From Lewinellaceae bacterium (GTDB lineage: Bacteria; Bacteroidota; Bacteroidia; Chitinophagales; Saprospiraceae), in contig JACJXW010000004.1 of NCBI GenBank assembly GCA_020636405.1, forward strand, positions 2,153,501 through 2,217,500: 64,000 nucleotides of DNA, in the 5' to 3' direction. A program made the position numbers and the translations under genes. The notes under the pieces are model-generated. The model was not told where the DNA came from and ran no database searches. It saw nothing but the letters and a program-made list of their open reading frames with translations. Of this stretch, positions 52,113 to 61,438 are shown one piece after another (within the stretch, counting starts at the first letter, position 1; every line of letters starts with the position of its first letter).

Positions 52113-53082
52113 CCACTATTTTTGCTTCGCCAATGCCCTGGGTGACATCCCGCGTGTTTAGCCCGCATTTTTTGCGCATTTCCCCGCGGAATGCCCGTGC
52201 AATATCAGACGCTGCGATAGAGAATCCGTCTTCACCGTAAAGGGGGATGCGAAACTGAGCCTCATAAACCGTCGCAGTGCTGATTCCTTGCTTAAACGCT
52301 CCATTGGTTTTTCCGCTGTTCAGCCATTCTTTGGCCTTTCCTTTGACCCAGTCGCCGAAGATGTAGAGCCATTCGTCATCGCAGGAGTCCGACCAGTCAT
52401 TGAAGCGGACGATTCCCTCTTCGTGGGCGGTAATGCGGATCTTGATCTCCCGCCCATTCTGGCGGATATCGGCAAAATGCTCCTTCAGGGTCGCCTGCAG
52501 GTTTTGGGTGGTTCGTTCCACCTGTTCGGCAAGCAATTGAGCAATATTGGATTTCAACGATTCCACACCGGGGTCTGCAACACTCGATACGGTTTTGAAA
52601 GTATAGGCATCGATGGCGGAAAGCGTATAGCTAAGTGCGTTGGTCATCCCGCCACTTTGCAACTCGTAAGTCAGCTCCATGATAATATCCGGGCGGGCTA
52701 CGTTCAACATGGCGGACAAAGCGTCGGGGCGCAGGCCTTCTGCAATGTCCAGTGCCATCTGGTTTTGGATGCCTTTGAGGTTTTGCTCCAGGTTGACCAG
52801 CGGAAAACCGCGCTCTGCGAATACGCCCTCCAGCGCCGCTATAACCAGTTTGAGGTCACTGCTTTCTATAAACGCCTTCTGGTAATCGCGGTTATAAACA
52901 GTGAACCCTTGGTTGTCAATTTCTTCCAGCGCCCCCAGGCGGTTGAGCTGGTTGTCAGAAGGAATGATCATGATTGAAGGTTGCTGGGCCTCAGGCTGAG
53001 CATTCACCCTTGAGATATGGAAAAGACTGACAACTGCGATGATCGAGAAAATACTAAATGCCGAGTTTAATAACCTTATCAT
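52102..53082 (-). CDS. DUF6175 family exported protein
   Basis: 326 residues from the ATG at 53082. After a signal peptide (about 1-28) the sequence PSIMIIPSDNQLNRLG … TVYNRDYQKAFIESSDLKLV … GVFAERGFPLVNLEQNLKGI … DIIMELTYELQSG … NGREIKIRI … FRIPLYGEDGFSIAA … GEAKIVV matches the Bacteroidota DUF6175 family. It has a start overlapping the lipoprotein gene upstream by 29 bp. Function unknown; probably an outer-membrane-associated protein. Confidence 0.8.
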   Translation of the reverse strand: MIRLLNSAFSIFSIIAVVSLFHISRVNAQPEAQQPSIMIIPSDNQLNRLGALEEIDNQGFTVYNRDYQKAFIESSDLKLVIAALEGVFAERGFPLVNLEQNLKGIQNQMALDIAEGLRPDALSAMLNVARPDIIMELTYELQSGGMTNALSYTLSAIDAYTFKTVSSVADPGVESLKSNIAQLLAEQVERTTQNLQATLKEHFADIRQNGREIKIRITAHEEGIVRFNDWSDSCDDEWLYIFGDWVKGKAKEWLNSGKTNGAFKQGISTATVYEAQFRIPLYGEDGFSIAASDIARAFRGEMRKKCGLNTRDVTQGIGEAKIVVMD

Positions 53083-53548
53083 TTTCCAGTTTATTTTGTA
53101 AAGAACTGTAGTTGATCCCAATTTCAAGCCCCACCTGATAACCTCCCCGCAACTTGATGGAGTGGGCCGGGGCAAAGTTGGAGAAGATGATATAATCGAG
53201 GTATCCCCCTCCCGGTTCCAGAAACTTATTAAAATAGCTCTGGCTGGCTTCCCGCTCCTGCTGGGAGACGATGGGCTTAGACAAGTTACTGCCCGGAATA
53301 CCTTTAAAGAGTACGGCTTCCAGGGCATTTCTCTTGGCTTTCACAATTGCCGACTCTTGGTCCCGATCTACCCCGATAGTGACAAACTTCACTTCTCCTT
53401 TGCCGTACTTGATCTCTGCCCCTTCGTCATAGATGACCTCTCCGTCCCGGCTGTGGTCCAGCTGACTGGGCCCACCGCAAGAAGCCAGGAGCAGGAGCCC
53501 ATTAAAAATTAACATGGTTGGTATCGTTTTAAACATAGCCGCGATCAT
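53054..53548 (-). CDS. Lipoprotein of the DUF6175 operon
   Basis: 164 residues with a lipoprotein signal ending LLLASC (Cys at about residue 24). The central part (EIKYGKGEVKFVTIGVDRDQ followed by a helix KRNALEAVLFKGIPGS) resembles LPP20/FlgT-like lipoproteins, but no firm assignment is possible. The start could be at residue 1 or the Met at residue 5. Overlaps the DUF6175 start. Confidence 0.65.
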   Translation of the reverse strand: MIAAMFKTIPTMLIFNGLLLLASCGGPSQLDHSRDGEVIYDEGAEIKYGKGEVKFVTIGVDRDQESAIVKAKRNALEAVLFKGIPGSNLSKPIVSQQEREASQSYFNKFLEPGGGYLDYIIFSNFAPAHSIKLRGGYQVGLEIGINYSSLQNKLENDKVIKLGI

Positions 53549-53560
53549 TTTATGGATTTA

Positions 53561-55159
53561 TTAAAAATCAACCCGCACGGTGGCGCCCAGCGGGAAATTG
53601 GAATATTCATCGCCGTCGCCCTGCAGTGTGATGCCGGCTTCCGGTACGAGATATACGTTGTGCAGTATCGTAATGGGAAACCTGGCTCCGAATTTCAAGT
53701 AACTCTGTGAAGTGCTTTCTCCGATCGACTGGGCGTAATAACCAATGTAGGGAACAGCATCTATCCAGGTGGATAGCAGGAGGTTTTTACTGATGCCAAA
53801 TCCGAACCTGGTAGCGCTCAGATCTTCCGAAAATTCAAATTTGCGTTTGTCCAGAATGATTTCTGCAAAAACCCGGGTTTCTTCCAAGGGGGCATCTTTA
53901 AAGAGCTCGTGTAAAAGGGGCGCAATATTATAAGCTGCCCGGATCGCCGGCACAACATTGCCGTCCCTCGCCGATATGCCGGCTGAAACAGAAATGCCAA
54001 AGTCGATCTTCTGACTCAGCACCATGCCATCATTGATGGCGCCGCCGTGAATTTTTCGAAATTCGGTACTGAAAAACTCGCCCTCTGCATTGGTGAGTGA
54101 ATTCTGGTTTTTCCCAATGCGGTGAGTAGCCCTGACCACCGCGACCCGTTTAACAAAAGATTCTCCCTTTCGGTTAAGGCGGTTTTCGGACACAAAAAAC
54201 CGCTGATCGATTTTCACACCTTCCCGCTTCCCAATGTTAGCCAATATGGGTTTGCTGTTTACTATCATAGTCCTGACTCCGGCCTCTTCTTCAATCGTCC
54301 GTTCAAATTTGAAAAATGTAGCGTTGTATGCCTCCTCCATCAATTTGCTCATCAACTCTTCATTGGAGAGGGTCTTCCCGGTGTTCGGATCCGGATCTGG
54401 CCGGATTTGAACACCGTAAGTCTTGTTTTTCATTCCAACATATTGGATGGGGTAAGTATATGCGGTCAGGGCTTTCGGAGACCTGAAGTTGGGTTTGACC
54501 ACATTGTAGAAAATATCATCGGTCATGCCGACTTTAAAAAAGTAAGCATAGTACCTCATGGCTACGCCATCTTCGATGTTCCGGGTATTTTCATCCGCGA
54601 GTTCTCGGATGGAGCCCGCTTCGGCCACGTCGATGAGAATGATGTAATTATTGAAGAACAAGGGCTTCAGCGTTTCCAGTTTGTAGGGGTCGACCCCCTT
54701 TATGGAATCCCTGGCTGTAATATTGAAATTCGAGCGCTCCATCAGTGCCTCAAACTGCCCCTCTTCGTTCTGCTGGGCCCATATCATCAGGATGTCAGCC
54801 CCAATGTTTTGGTTTTGCAGCGCTTGGGCGATTTCTTTACCGAAAGCCTCTTCTTCTTTATTGGAGAAGCTGGAAGTCAAAGATTCTTTCAGCTCTTTGA
54901 AACTCTCAACGGTTTCTTTCGGGCGGGGCCGTTGCAGTGGGGCGGTAAAGGTTTCGAAGCCGAGGTCGTTGTAGTAGTATTTAATGCCTACCTCGGGCTC
55001 GAAGAAGGGTTCCATCTTAGCCGCCTGGTTTTCGCCTTCTAATTTTAAAAGGAGCGGGGTGACGCTACTTCGGTTGTACTCTGCATCAATTTGAGCCGAA
55101 AGGCTGGTAACGGCCAACAGAAAGGACATCCCGATCAATGCCTCATTTAGTTTCATCAT
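53561..55159 (-). CDS. Exported outer-membrane protein of the DUF6175 operon
   Basis: 532 residues. A signal peptide (1-22, ending SLSAQ) precedes an alpha/beta region (about 30-280) and a region with a short repeat-like strand pattern (about 285-345). The last 160 residues have alternating hydrophobic strands ending in DF, as in outer-membrane beta-barrels. No family recognised with confidence. Co-transcribed with the lipoprotein (12 bp gap) and the gene upstream (29 bp gap). Confidence 0.65.
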   Translation of the reverse strand: MMKLNEALIGMSFLLAVTSLSAQIDAEYNRSSVTPLLLKLEGENQAAKMEPFFEPEVGIKYYYNDLGFETFTAPLQRPRPKETVESFKELKESLTSSFSNKEEEAFGKEIAQALQNQNIGADILMIWAQQNEEGQFEALMERSNFNITARDSIKGVDPYKLETLKPLFFNNYIILIDVAEAGSIRELADENTRNIEDGVAMRYYAYFFKVGMTDDIFYNVVKPNFRSPKALTAYTYPIQYVGMKNKTYGVQIRPDPDPNTGKTLSNEELMSKLMEEAYNATFFKFERTIEEEAGVRTMIVNSKPILANIGKREGVKIDQRFFVSENRLNRKGESFVKRVAVVRATHRIGKNQNSLTNAEGEFFSTEFRKIHGGAINDGMVLSQKIDFGISVSAGISARDGNVVPAIRAAYNIAPLLHELFKDAPLEETRVFAEIILDKRKFEFSEDLSATRFGFGISKNLLLSTWIDAVPYIGYYAQSIGESTSQSYLKFGARFPITILHNVYLVPEAGITLQGDGDEYSNFPLGATVRVDF

Positions 55160-55188
55160 TGTGCTGGATGTTTAGGTTATTAAAAAGG

Positions 55189-56343
55189 TTATTCAATATT
55201 CAGGATATTCATCCGGGACCGCTCACCCCGGCGGAAGAACCTGTCGTCCGCCTGGTTGGAAGCCTTGAGCGCCTCAATGGATTTTTCCAGGTATAACCGG
55301 TTGAGGTCCTGGGCTTGCTGGTACTTGACGTGGGTTTCGAAGTGTATTTCCTCGTCTACGTATCCTTGTATTTCGGCAACCAGTTTCTGCGCGTCTTCAT
55401 AACATACTGAATAAGGAAAAATCTCTTCTAGATAATCCAATGCCTCGTATATCTCGTTGTCACTCTTCTTGAGCAGGAGCTCTTCTCTAATCGAAGAATC
55501 CCGTTTAATTTTGTCCTTGTCTTTGCTCAACCCTTCCTCGAAAGGGTTCATTTCTTCCCCGTCTCCGCTTCGTTGCTCTCCCTTTCGTTCTAAGATTATG
55601 CTTTTTTTCTTTGCCGCCCAGGCCGTCCTGGCCCTGTGCAGGTGTTCCTCACAGGTTTGCTTTTCGTATGCTGCATAGTATCTGGGAATGCGTTTCATGG
55701 CTTCCTTGAAACAGGCGCTGCTGGCCTGCGGCACTTGCATGACCGTCAGAAAAGCAAGTTCCGGATTGTTGATCTTCAAGGCCGTTTCGGCTTCCTCCAT
55801 GATGAAGTCGCACTGGTCATTGTAGTACTGTAAAATGTTTTTACGGCCTTGCTCCAGAAATTGCTCGACCTTTTTACTGTCGCGGAATTCGTTGAAGGCA
55901 TTGAGCAGGGCCCTTTCCTCGGATTGGCCCACTCCCGTCAATGGGAAAATTTCCACATTGTAGGTTTTCTTGTCGATGTAGTCCGCCACATAAAGGCTCA
56001 TTTCCAATTTCACTATGATCTGAGTCGGTGCGGTCGCGGTATAATTTCTGCCTATAACCGAGATCAAAGGAAAGATCATGAACCTGGGGCTGCGGATGGC
56101 TCCTGTAAATCCATAGCGGGCCACTACGGATTTCAGCCGCCGCTCCAGAAGATTCGCTACCGAGTAGGAAGTATTGAGGTAAAATTGCTGGTCGATGAGC
56201 AAACTATCCGCTGGCACGACAATGTTGAGGTTGATGCGCCCGAAATCATCGAGTACCCCAGCATCATTGTTGGAGTTAACCGTTTGAGCTGATAATGAAC
56301 TCGTGGCTAATAACAGGAATAATGCCCTGTAAATTTTTTTCAT
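55189..56343 (-). CDS. Exported protein, first gene of the DUF6175 operon
   Basis: 384 residues with a signal peptide (1-19). The N-terminal domain (DDFGRINLNIVVPADSLLI … NLLERRLKSVVARYGFTGA … TAPTQIIVKLEMSLYVADYI … GVGQSEERALLNAFNEFRD) is a conserved pattern found next to DUF6175 proteins in other Bacteroidota, from memory. The C-terminal half is helical and charged. Function unknown. Confidence 0.65.
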   Translation of the reverse strand: MKKIYRALFLLLATSSLSAQTVNSNNDAGVLDDFGRINLNIVVPADSLLIDQQFYLNTSYSVANLLERRLKSVVARYGFTGAIRSPRFMIFPLISVIGRNYTATAPTQIIVKLEMSLYVADYIDKKTYNVEIFPLTGVGQSEERALLNAFNEFRDSKKVEQFLEQGRKNILQYYNDQCDFIMEEAETALKINNPELAFLTVMQVPQASSACFKEAMKRIPRYYAAYEKQTCEEHLHRARTAWAAKKKSIILERKGEQRSGDGEEMNPFEEGLSKDKDKIKRDSSIREELLLKKSDNEIYEALDYLEEIFPYSVCYEDAQKLVAEIQGYVDEEIHFETHVKYQQAQDLNRLYLEKSIEALKASNQADDRFFRRGERSRMNILNIE

Positions 56344-56800
56344 ACCTATGAGTTTTATGATTGCTTACCAGTGTTTATCTCCTAATGCTCATTGCAAATG
56401 CGTAGAACGGCCCTTTTGACAAGTTCGGCAATGTATATGGCCCGTATTTTGGTGATTATGTGGATGCTCTCTATCTGTTGGCCCGGGCAATCTCTGGAAA
56501 TGATGATTTCCCTCGGGGGACAACGCCAAGTCCTGGATATACTTGTCACGCCAAATGATTCAACATGCTGTGCAGTTTGTTGGCGTGCATCATAATAGCT
56601 TCAATTATTGCCGCTATTCTTTCCAGTGCGAGTGATCAATTCTAGCAGATAGTTCAAAAGTGAGGCTGCTGTTAAGCGGCACGATTAAAATGGCGTGCCC
56701 TTAACAATAGAAGCTGAATAACATGCTATGTTTTTATATCTGTGCTAAAGATATAAAACAATCCTAATTTTTAAACATTGTAACAAGGAAAATACAATTT
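56344..56800. other. Gene-free stretch between the DUF6175 operon and the M16 peptidase
   Basis: 457 bp without a gene signature. It contains the hairpin at 56671-56705. The right end is AT-rich. Confidence 0.6.
56671..56705. other. Strong hairpin in the spacer
   Basis: GTTAAG-c-GGCACG paired with CGTGCC-CTTAAC around a 10-base loop: 12 bp with a single bulged C. No U-tract follows on either strand. It lies 96 bp after the M16 stop and may be its 3' end or a small-RNA element. Confidence 0.6.
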
Positions 56801-59671
56801 TTATTCTCCTTTTGCCCCAAACACCTCATCCATCGTCAACTCCCGCATCGGGCCGATGCTTTCCAGGAAATCCCAATCGATATGTTTTCGGCTGCCCAGC
56901 ACGAGAAATTTGAAGGCCCGCCCCTGAACGTATTGTTCCTGGAAGCCGCTCAGATGTTGTACGGTACTGTTCTCCAGGTGGTGGTAGAGGTCACGGCGCA
57001 GGTCGTGCCCAAATCCCAGGCGCTCTACTGCCCGGGCCTCCCAATACACCCGGGAAGGCGTAATGCGTTCGCTTTCCAGGCGCAACAGCAGGGATTGTCG
57101 TGCCTGCTCCGCCTTGCTGGGCACCAGCGGCATCTCTTCAATAATGGAAGAAAGGGCGGGAATGGCGTCCTGGAGTTTGTCGGGCTGTGTGCCGACGTAG
57201 GCTTCCAGGTAGTGCGCTTTGTTCTTTTGGTTGGGCGAGCCATAATAGGCATAGGTAGAATAGGCCAGCGCCTTGGCTTCACGGATCTCCTGAAAAACGA
57301 TGGACGACATGCCGTAACCAAAATACTCATTGTAATATTCCCGCATGAGGTGTTCTTCCAGGTTGAACTGAGGAGTGCCGCGCGAAACCATCATCACGTC
57401 GGCCTGGACGATGGGGAAATCCAGGAAAAGCACTTCGTTCCTGCCGGTGGGAAGCTGCAGGAACTCCTGGGGCGGAGGCGGGGGCGACAGCTGCTCCGGT
57501 ACGCGGTGGTGGCGGCGGAGGATCTGCTCCACGGCCTGCCTCTGCCGGGGGCCGTAATAATAAAGGCGGTGTTCGTAGCCGGCAAGGCCCTGGATACAAG
57601 CTGTCAGCTGGGCGGGCTCCAGGCTGCGAAGGGCCGGTTCCGACAGGCGGAAGGTAAAGGGAGAATCGGCCCCGTAGCGGGCGTAGCTGCCCATGGCGCT
57701 GCGTAGCACGTGCCGGCGGTCCTTTCGGGCATTGGCCCTCTTGGTGAGGATGTCTTTGACGACATTATCCAGGGCCTGCCGGCTTTCTTGTACTTCTGCG
57801 AGCAGGTGTTCTACCAGCCGCAGCCCTTCCTCCAGGGATTCATCCAGGCCACTGAGGGTGAGGTAGGAAAATTCAGTTCCGCCGTTGATGTCGAACGAAA
57901 GGCCAAGGCGATAAAACTCCCGTTGTAAAGCCGCGGCGGAGTAGCGGCTGGTGCCCAGGTAGGGCAGATAGATCAATGCGATGGGCAGCAGGGGGTTGTG
58001 GGCCTTGCCCATTTCGAAGACGTAATCCAGCCGGAACAGTTCATTGTCTTTATTGTGGACGTAATCGAACCACAGGCCTGGCTGCATTTCTTTTTTATGA
58101 ACCAGTTCTTCGAATTCGGCGAATTGCGGTTGCAGGCGGGCCGGCGGCTGGGACAGAAAGTCCCGGGCAAAATCGGAAAGCGCATCCCGCTGCAGTTCTA
58201 TCGGGCTGATGGGCGGCTTTTCTACCTTTATGACATTGGGGTCGTCTCCCTGTTTTTTGTAAACCACTACACAGTTGTCGTTCGTGAGGTACTGCCGGGC
58301 GAAGGCCGTGAGGTCTTCTTTGCGCAAAGCTTCCCAGAAGGCGAACCGCCCGGCCATGCGCTCCCAGCTAATGCCGAGGATGAATGCCTGGGCCATCATA
58401 TCTACCCGGGAGTGGTTGGACTCGCTGCCCTTGATGTCCGTCAGGCGGAGGTCCTTAATTACCGCCTCCAGCAACCAATCCTCGAAATCCCCCTGCCGGA
58501 GTTTTTCGAGTTCACCCAGCAGCAGGCGCTCCACTTCCTCCAGGCTTTGTCCGTCCCTGGGCTTGCCGTAAAGCCCGAAGGCGGAATAATCTTCGTAAGC
58601 CCACATCCAGGCGTGAGAGCTCAGCACCCGTTGTTGCTGATTGAGGTTGAGGTCGAGCAGGCCCGCCTGATAGTTGTAAAATAATTCCTTGATGATGGAA
58701 AGCATCAGGGGGTGGTCTGTACGGGCGCCGTCGAAGCGCCATCCGATATCCACATAAGCGGCCTGCTGCCCAATGACTTCCCTGCGGATGGGCTTCTCGA
58801 TAGGAGGCTGGCCCTGGAAGCTGAAGGGTGGAATGGCCGCAGGGCGATAGGAGCCAAAGTACAATTCAGCTGCCCGGACGGCGTCCTTCGGGTCAAAGTC
58901 GCCGGAAAGCAGGATGGCCATATTGTTCGGCACGTAGTAGGTGCGGAAAAATTCCTGTATCCTTGCCTGGGAAGGGTTCTTCAAATGCTCGGCCGAGCCA
59001 ATAGTGGTCTGGGTGCCGTAGGGGTGCCGGGGGAAGAGGGCCTCCCGCATGACGTTGTTGGCCTTGCGTACGTCCTGGTCCTGGCCGATATTGAATTCCT
59101 CGTAAACAGTCTCCAGTTCGGTATGGAAGAGCCGCAGGGCCAGCATGCGGAACCGCTCCGACTCCAGCTTCATCCAGCGCTCCAGCTCATTGGAGGGAAT
59201 GTCATTGACATAGACGGTTTGTTCTACCCAGGTATAGGCATTGGTGTCACGGGCGCCGATGGCGCTGGCCAGCCGGTCGTATTCATTAGGAGCCACCAGG
59301 GCAGCCGCTTCACAAGACAGCCGGTCGATCTCCTGGTAGATTTGCGCCCTTTCTTCCGTCGAACGGGTTTCGCGGTGGCGCTCAAACAGGGCGGATATCT
59401 TTTCCAGGTAAAGGGATTCCCGCTCCCAGTCTAACGCGCCAATCCGGCTGGTGCCTTTGAAAAGCATATGCTCCATGTAGTGGGCCAGGCCCGTCGTGTC
59501 AGGGGGGTCTTGCTTGGAGCCTGCCCGCACTGCGATATTGGTATAAATGCGCGGTTCATTGGGGTTGACGCTCATGAAGAGCTTCATGCCGTTGTTGAGG
59601 GTATAGATCTGCACCTGGAGCGGGTCGCCGGGAACATGCTCGAATTGCTGCTCTGTTTCTGTTGCTGTCAT
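56801..59671 (-). CDS. M16-family insulinase-like zinc metallopeptidase (duplicated)
   Basis: 956 residues, full length for the two-domain insulinase type. The inverted zinc motif HXXEH is at 64-68 in GLAHYMEHMLFKG, with the distal Glu in ELETVYEEFN. The second half lacks a zinc site, as usual. No signal peptide, so probably cytoplasmic. It degrades peptides. Monocistronic. Confidence 0.95.
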   Translation of the reverse strand: MTATETEQQFEHVPGDPLQVQIYTLNNGMKLFMSVNPNEPRIYTNIAVRAGSKQDPPDTTGLAHYMEHMLFKGTSRIGALDWERESLYLEKISALFERHRETRSTEERAQIYQEIDRLSCEAAALVAPNEYDRLASAIGARDTNAYTWVEQTVYVNDIPSNELERWMKLESERFRMLALRLFHTELETVYEEFNIGQDQDVRKANNVMREALFPRHPYGTQTTIGSAEHLKNPSQARIQEFFRTYYVPNNMAILLSGDFDPKDAVRAAELYFGSYRPAAIPPFSFQGQPPIEKPIRREVIGQQAAYVDIGWRFDGARTDHPLMLSIIKELFYNYQAGLLDLNLNQQQRVLSSHAWMWAYEDYSAFGLYGKPRDGQSLEEVERLLLGELEKLRQGDFEDWLLEAVIKDLRLTDIKGSESNHSRVDMMAQAFILGISWERMAGRFAFWEALRKEDLTAFARQYLTNDNCVVVYKKQGDDPNVIKVEKPPISPIELQRDALSDFARDFLSQPPARLQPQFAEFEELVHKKEMQPGLWFDYVHNKDNELFRLDYVFEMGKAHNPLLPIALIYLPYLGTSRYSAAALQREFYRLGLSFDINGGTEFSYLTLSGLDESLEEGLRLVEHLLAEVQESRQALDNVVKDILTKRANARKDRRHVLRSAMGSYARYGADSPFTFRLSEPALRSLEPAQLTACIQGLAGYEHRLYYYGPRQRQAVEQILRRHHRVPEQLSPPPPPQEFLQLPTGRNEVLFLDFPIVQADVMMVSRGTPQFNLEEHLMREYYNEYFGYGMSSIVFQEIREAKALAYSTYAYYGSPNQKNKAHYLEAYVGTQPDKLQDAIPALSSIIEEMPLVPSKAEQARQSLLLRLESERITPSRVYWEARAVERLGFGHDLRRDLYHHLENSTVQHLSGFQEQYVQGRAFKFLVLGSRKHIDWDFLESIGPMRELTMDEVFGAKGE

Positions 59672-59916
59672 TTTCAGGCCACTGTTTTTTTCTCCTTAAA
59701 GAAACGAATTTTTTGGGGCGTAGGTTGCGTGGGGGGATTGGTGGCTGGGTGTAGTGGTGGATTGGTATAAGTACGTGGGCACAAATAGAGAAACGGAAAA
59801 CCGGGGTTAAGCCCTTGATATTCAGTCGTTCGGTCTATATACTTATTGGTGCATTGGTTGGCAGTAGGGCGGCTGTAGCCCAATCCACAGGCACAGAACT
59901 TCCCATAACCCTTCCT

Positions 59917-61344
59917 TCACTTCCCCTTCCCCTGGAGCAAGACCAGGATCGTATAGAACAGGATCTTGAAATCCAGGGCGAGGGACATGTTCTCGATGTA
60001 GAGGATATCGAACTTCAGGCGCTGCAACATCTGGTCGATGTTCGACGCGTAACCGTACTTGACCTGTCCCCAGGAGGTAATACCGGGGCGCACCTTCAGC
60101 AGGTGTTTGTAATGGGGGGCCATTTTCATGATCTGTTCTATGTAGTACTTCCGTTCCGGCCGGGGCCCGACCAGGGACATGTCGCCGAGGAGGACGTTCC
60201 AGAACTGGGGCAGTTCGTCCAGCCGCCATTTGCGCATGACGCTACCCCAGGGCGTGCAGCGGTTGTCATTATCGTGGGAAAGCTGCGGGCCATCTTTCTC
60301 TGCATCAATGGGCATCGACCGGAATTTGTAGATGGTAAAAGGAGTGCCGTTCAGGCCTATGCGCTGTTGCCGGAACAAGACTGGGCCGGGAGAAGACAGG
60401 CGCACCCGCAGTGCGATGTAAATATACAGGGGGGAGAGAACGGCCAGCATGAGCACGGACACCGCCACATCGATCATACGCTTGACCAGGCGTTGCCATT
60501 TGGGCATCAGCCCCTGTTCTATTTCGATGAGCACCGCTCCGAAGACGTGATTCATCTTGACCGACCCCAGCATGATGTCGTACATATCCGGTATGATCTT
60601 AACCAGCACCTGGTCGAAGTCGAAAAGGACGTTCAGGATCTCGCGCAGCCGGTTGTGTTCTGAAGTCTCGATCGCAATAATGGCTTCTTCGATATTGTAA
60701 TCCCGGATCACCTGTTCCAGTTCTTCCAGTTGTCCCAGGGAGGGCAAGTAGGCCGCCAGTTCACTTTTTTCCTGTCCGTTGACATCGACGAAGCCGATGA
60801 ATTTGTACCCCAGCCCTTTCTTTCTTCCCGATATCTCCTGGTAGAGCTCCAAGGCATTCTGGTTGCTGCCGATGAGCAGGGTATTGTAAGTGATGTGCCC
60901 GGCTTTCAGCCGTTGGCTGGCGCGGGTGAGCAACACCATTCGCACCGTGGCCGTCAGGGTAAAGTGGAGGAGGAAAAGGGTGATAAAGGAATTGTAATAC
61001 GTGGTATAATTGGTGACCACGTCATCCAGGATAAGGGTGAAAAAGAGGAACAATACCCCCAGAAAACTGAGGAACAGCGTTCGGGAAAGGGTGGCCAGGC
61101 GCGATAGGCGGTAGATGTCGTTGTACTGGTCGAAAATGGAATAGAATAGAATCCAGCCGGTGGGAATGACGACTATTCCGTACCAGAAGTTGGCGTCTGC
61201 GAGGATGCTCCCGTCCAATGCCGCCCCTTCCAGGTTTTTGCGGTACAGGAAAAAACAAGCCCAGGACAACATCGCAGTAATAAAGTCTGCAACCCTGTAG
61301 AACAAGGTATGCCTGCGGCGCCGGCGGGTCATGTTCTGTAGCAT
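59917..61344 (-). CDS. Polyprenyl-phosphate sugar-1-phosphate transferase (WbaP/WcaJ-like)
   Basis: 475 residues from the ATG at 61344. Four N-terminal membrane helices (about 15-125) and a Rossmann-like CoA-binding-type domain (TLLIGSNQNALELYQEISGR) precede the catalytic C-terminal domain: KRMIDVAVSVLMLAVLSPL, then FRQQRIGLNGTPFTIYKFRS, KWRLDELPQFWNVLLGDMSL and VGPRPERKYYIEQIM. It starts synthesis of exopolysaccharide or O-unit repeats on undecaprenyl phosphate. The start at 61344 is preferred over an in-frame site 78 bp upstream; a Met four codons further in is possible. Confidence 0.92.
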   Translation of the reverse strand: MLQNMTRRRRRHTLFYRVADFITAMLSWACFFLYRKNLEGAALDGSILADANFWYGIVVIPTGWILFYSIFDQYNDIYRLSRLATLSRTLFLSFLGVLFLFFTLILDDVVTNYTTYYNSFITLFLLHFTLTATVRMVLLTRASQRLKAGHITYNTLLIGSNQNALELYQEISGRKKGLGYKFIGFVDVNGQEKSELAAYLPSLGQLEELEQVIRDYNIEEAIIAIETSEHNRLREILNVLFDFDQVLVKIIPDMYDIMLGSVKMNHVFGAVLIEIEQGLMPKWQRLVKRMIDVAVSVLMLAVLSPLYIYIALRVRLSSPGPVLFRQQRIGLNGTPFTIYKFRSMPIDAEKDGPQLSHDNDNRCTPWGSVMRKWRLDELPQFWNVLLGDMSLVGPRPERKYYIEQIMKMAPHYKHLLKVRPGITSWGQVKYGYASNIDQMLQRLKFDILYIENMSLALDFKILFYTILVLLQGKGK

Positions 61345-61438
61345 AGTAGTTGTGTAGTTAGTTGCCTGGTTTCGGGGTAGTGATCGTGGTGGATCCGTGT
61401 GATTCTCGGGTATTCGCATCACGAATCACGAAATACCC

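Noticed and set aside
53561..55159. CsgG-like curli secretion protein
   Set aside because: The alpha/beta part and barrel-like end are only vaguely similar; no CsgG motif could be seen.
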